Both the position numbers and the translations under genes were made by a program. A DNA stretch of 7,039 nucleotides from Saprospiraceae bacterium (GTDB lineage Bacteria > Bacteroidota > Bacteroidia > Chitinophagales > Saprospiraceae), in NCBI GenBank assembly GCA_013001805.1, contig JABDLW010000122.1, positions 1 to 7,039 of the forward strand, written 5' to 3'. Below are positions 4,873 through 7,039 of the stretch, in pieces. The notes beneath the pieces were generated by a model. The model was given only the letters and a program-made list of their open reading frames with translations. It did not search any database and was not told where the DNA came from. How positions within the stretch are numbered: position 1 is the stretch's first letter; each line of letters begins with the position of its first letter.

Positions 4873-7039
4873 TTAAGTGGTCGCCGGAGTCACACTTCTT
4901 TTCTTGGTCAAGTTACGAAAGGCAAAATTCGCCTTATAAGATAGCCAATACATAGTTGGGACAACCACAAGTGTTAAAAAAGTGGCAAAAGTTAATCCAT
5001 AAATAATTGTCCAGGCCATGGGACCCCACATCGCTGTATTATCTCCACCAATAAATATGTGGGGGTCGAGCTCAGAAATCAATGTGAAGAAATTAAAATT
5101 AAATCCTATCGCAAGTGGAATTAAACCGAGCACTGTCGTAATGGCTGTCAGTAAAACCGGTCGCAACCTGGTGGCACCACCTTCAATTATACATTCCTTA
5201 ACTTCTTCCTGGGTCAATTCAAACAAATCATCGACGCCCTTTTCCTGTTGTTTTCGTTTCAACAATAGAATTATATAATCTATCAAGACAATCGCATTAT
5301 TTACCACTACTCCAGCCAGGCTGATAATTCCTACGCCGGTAAATATCACCACAATATCCTTTCCGGTAAAAGCATAACCCAGAAAGACGCCAATGGTGCT
5401 AAATAATACACTAAGGATAATAATAAAAGGCGACATAATTGAATTAAACTGAGCCACGATAATAATGAAGATTCCAAAAATTGCGATCAGGAAAGCCGTA
5501 CTTAAAAACTCCATGTCTTCTGCTTGTTGCTCTTGTTGACCGGTGAATTCATAGGTGACGCCATCCGGCATCTGATATCCTGCCATCAGTTCATCTAATT
5601 CTGCCACAATTTCATTTGCATTAAATCCCTCCAATACATTGGAGTATACCGTAATGACTCGATCTTGGTTTTTCCTCTTTATCGAGCTAAAAGTCGAAGT
5701 ATAATCAATTTCAGCGACAGCTGAAATGGGCACTTGAACTATGTTTCCGTTTGCCGGATTTCTAAAAGTAATCTTCTGACTGAGCACATCGGTGATATTA
5801 TTGCGGTATTTCTCGTCGAGCCTGATTGTAATGGGATATTCATCTTCACCTTCTTTAAATTTCGAGACTTCTTTTCCAAAAATCGCCGTTCTCACCGCAT
5901 TAGCAATATCGAAAGTAGAAACTTCATATCTTCTGGCGGCCTCTCGATCAATGTTCACAATCAATTCCGGTTTTCCAATTTGTACATCAGCAATCAATTC
6001 CTCAATGCCGGCAATGTTATGTCCCTCAATAAAAGTGATCACCTCATCAGATAACAGGGCCAACTCATTGATATCCTCCCCCCTTAGTTCCAGATTTATA
6101 GGTTTACCAGTAGGAGGTCCTGCAGCATTCTGATCTACGACAATACTTACACCCGGATATCCCTTTAAATTTTCCCTAATCTCCTCCATGATCATCTTGG
6201 TGGACAATCCACCACGATCCTGTGTTTTAACAAATGACACCGTGATCCGCGCTTTATGCGGCGTTACGCCCGGTTCCGGAGGGGTATTAGGATCTGAAGT
6301 ATTTTCTCCAATCTGGGTAAGTACCTCCTCTACAATATGTCGGTAAGGGGCGATCGTATTTGCAATGTTTGACTCCACCTCCTTCACTAGATTGTTAGTA
6401 GCTTCAATGTCTTTTCCCATGGGCAGCTCAATAAAAGCATTGACGTAAAAGGGCTCCGGGATGGGGAAAAACACCACTTTTGGTTGGTTGGCTCCCAATA
6501 TTCCAATGGCCGCAAATAACAAAACGAAGGTGCCTCCAAATATGAAATATGGCATAGCCTTTCTTAATGCACCTCTGATGAATCGATCATAAACTCGTTC
6601 CAGAACCGGCAATGCGCGATTCTGAAAACTGAAGGAAGCCGGACGTAAGATGAAAAAATTAGCCAAAGTGACCAGACCGGCAATAGCAAAAAGATTTCGG
6701 ATCCATTCAATATTGATCAACTGCCCCAACCCGGCAATAACAAATAATAGAATAGCCATGACAATGGCATTGCGCCGTCTGCGCCTGCGTACGGCTACAT
6801 CATCAGCCCGCTCATCAACCTTCATAAAACGGCTCGTAAAAACCGGATTGATCACCAGAGCAACGAACAAGGATGATGTCAAAACAATAATTAAGGTGAT
6901 GGGGAGGTATTTCATGAATTCACCCATAAGGCCGGGCCAAAACGCTAGCGGTACGAATGCCATCAATGTTGTTGCGGTGGATGCTATAATGGGAAAAGCT
7001 ACCTCTCCCGTGGCGAACTTTGCTGCGTCTTTGCTACTC
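4873..7039 (-). CDS. RND-family efflux pump inner-membrane subunit (HAE-1/AcrB-like), 5'-truncated by window
   Basis: The frame stays open to the right edge (first full codon at 7038), giving 721 visible residues of an expected 1,050 or more; the N-terminal part, including the first membrane helices and the TM4 aspartates, lies outside. Residues are numbered from 7038. EVAFPIIASTATTLMAFVPLAF (12-33) is the TM5 region signature, TM6 is about 45-67, TM7 about 162-182, then a large periplasmic porter region (about 183-510). TM8-12 follow at about 511-530, 536-556, 561-592, 625-646 and 673-699. VVVNNAIVLID (577-587) and GGATRLRPVLLTAITTVLGL (596-615) are classical RND motifs. Two extra predicted helices (91-108, 112-132) lie between TM6 and TM7 after six arginines (84-89). 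Such pumps work as proton-driven trimers with a periplasmic adaptor and a TolC-like outer-membrane channel; those partners would be upstream, beyond the window. The substrate cannot be read from the sequence. Confidence 0.93.
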   Translation of the reverse strand, partial: SSKDAAKFATGEVAFPIIASTATTLMAFVPLAFWPGLMGEFMKYLPITLIIVLTSSLFVALVINPVFTSRFMKVDERADDVAVRRRRRRNAIVMAILLFVIAGLGQLINIEWIRNLFAIAGLVTLANFFILRPASFSFQNRALPVLERVYDRFIRGALRKAMPYFIFGGTFVLLFAAIGILGANQPKVVFFPIPEPFYVNAFIELPMGKDIEATNNLVKEVESNIANTIAPYRHIVEEVLTQIGENTSDPNTPPEPGVTPHKARITVSFVKTQDRGGLSTKMIMEEIRENLKGYPGVSIVVDQNAAGPPTGKPINLELRGEDINELALLSDEVITFIEGHNIAGIEELIADVQIGKPELIVNIDREAARRYEVSTFDIANAVRTAIFGKEVSKFKEGEDEYPITIRLDEKYRNNITDVLSQKITFRNPANGNIVQVPISAVAEIDYTSTFSSIKRKNQDRVITVYSNVLEGFNANEIVAELDELMAGYQMPDGVTYEFTGQQEQQAEDMEFLSTAFLIAIFGIFIIIVAQFNSIMSPFIIILSVLFSTIGVFLGYAFTGKDIVVIFTGVGIISLAGVVVNNAIVLIDYIILLLKRKQQEKGVDDLFELTQEEVKECIIEGGATRLRPVLLTAITTVLGLIPLAIGFNFNFFTLISELDPHIFIGGDNTAMWGPMAWTIIYGLTFATFLTLVVVPTMYWLSYKANFAFRNLTKKRSVTPATT

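Noticed and set aside
5734..6133. Plus-strand open frames antisense to the RND pump gene
   Set aside because: They mirror the codon pattern of the pump gene on the other strand and show no domain or signal of their own.
6961..6966. A TTG or ATG start for the RND pump inside the window
   Set aside because: The frame is open to the right edge, and the residues before it (GEVAFPIIASTATT) belong to the conserved TM5 region, so the true start lies outside the window.

Overview
The window looks like chromosomal DNA from a free-living member of the Bacteroidota. The base composition is moderately AT-rich, start codons lack a clear Shine-Dalgarno sequence, and the RND pump and DUF389 proteins have the long forms I associate with that phylum. 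Planctomycete-like bacteria also carry DUF1553/DUF1501 pairs, so the phylum call is an inference, not a proof. There is no sign of phage, transposon, CRISPR, tRNA or rRNA.

Left part, plus strand (1-2594): the 3' end of a DUF1553 (PSD1-type) protein, followed 11 bases later by a complete DUF1501 protein with an N-terminal twin-arginine and lipobox-like signal. This is the classic paired arrangement of two surface or periplasmic families of unproven biochemical function, often found near polysaccharide-degradation genes. Here the DUF1553 domain is split by a carbohydrate-binding-like beta-sandwich module, and the DUF1501 protein belongs to a variant with altered signature motifs.

Middle, plus strand (2687-4081): after a 92-base gap holding a perfect 8-bp inverted repeat just before the start codon comes a DUF389 membrane protein. 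It has about seven membrane segments and a C-terminal soluble domain of about 200 residues, predicted to be periplasmic. It ends in a 126-base convergent intergenic region with no convincing terminator.

Right part, minus strand (4208-7039): a C-terminal two-thirds of an RND-family (HAE-1-like) efflux pump runs in from beyond the right edge and is followed 11 bases later by pdxH (pyridoxamine/pyridoxine 5'-phosphate oxidase), probably on the same transcript. The pump has a pair of extra membrane segments after a six-arginine run, an Asn-Asn where AcrB has its TM10 lysine, and a lengthened loop before the last helix.

The genes form at least two unrelated transcription units converging near 4082-4207. 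I do not see a clear new multi-gene system. The points most worth a second look are the split DUF1553 architecture, the DUF1501 variant motifs, the DUF389 C-terminal domain, a 30-bp interrupted palindrome inside the DUF1501 gene and the hairpin before the DUF389 start.
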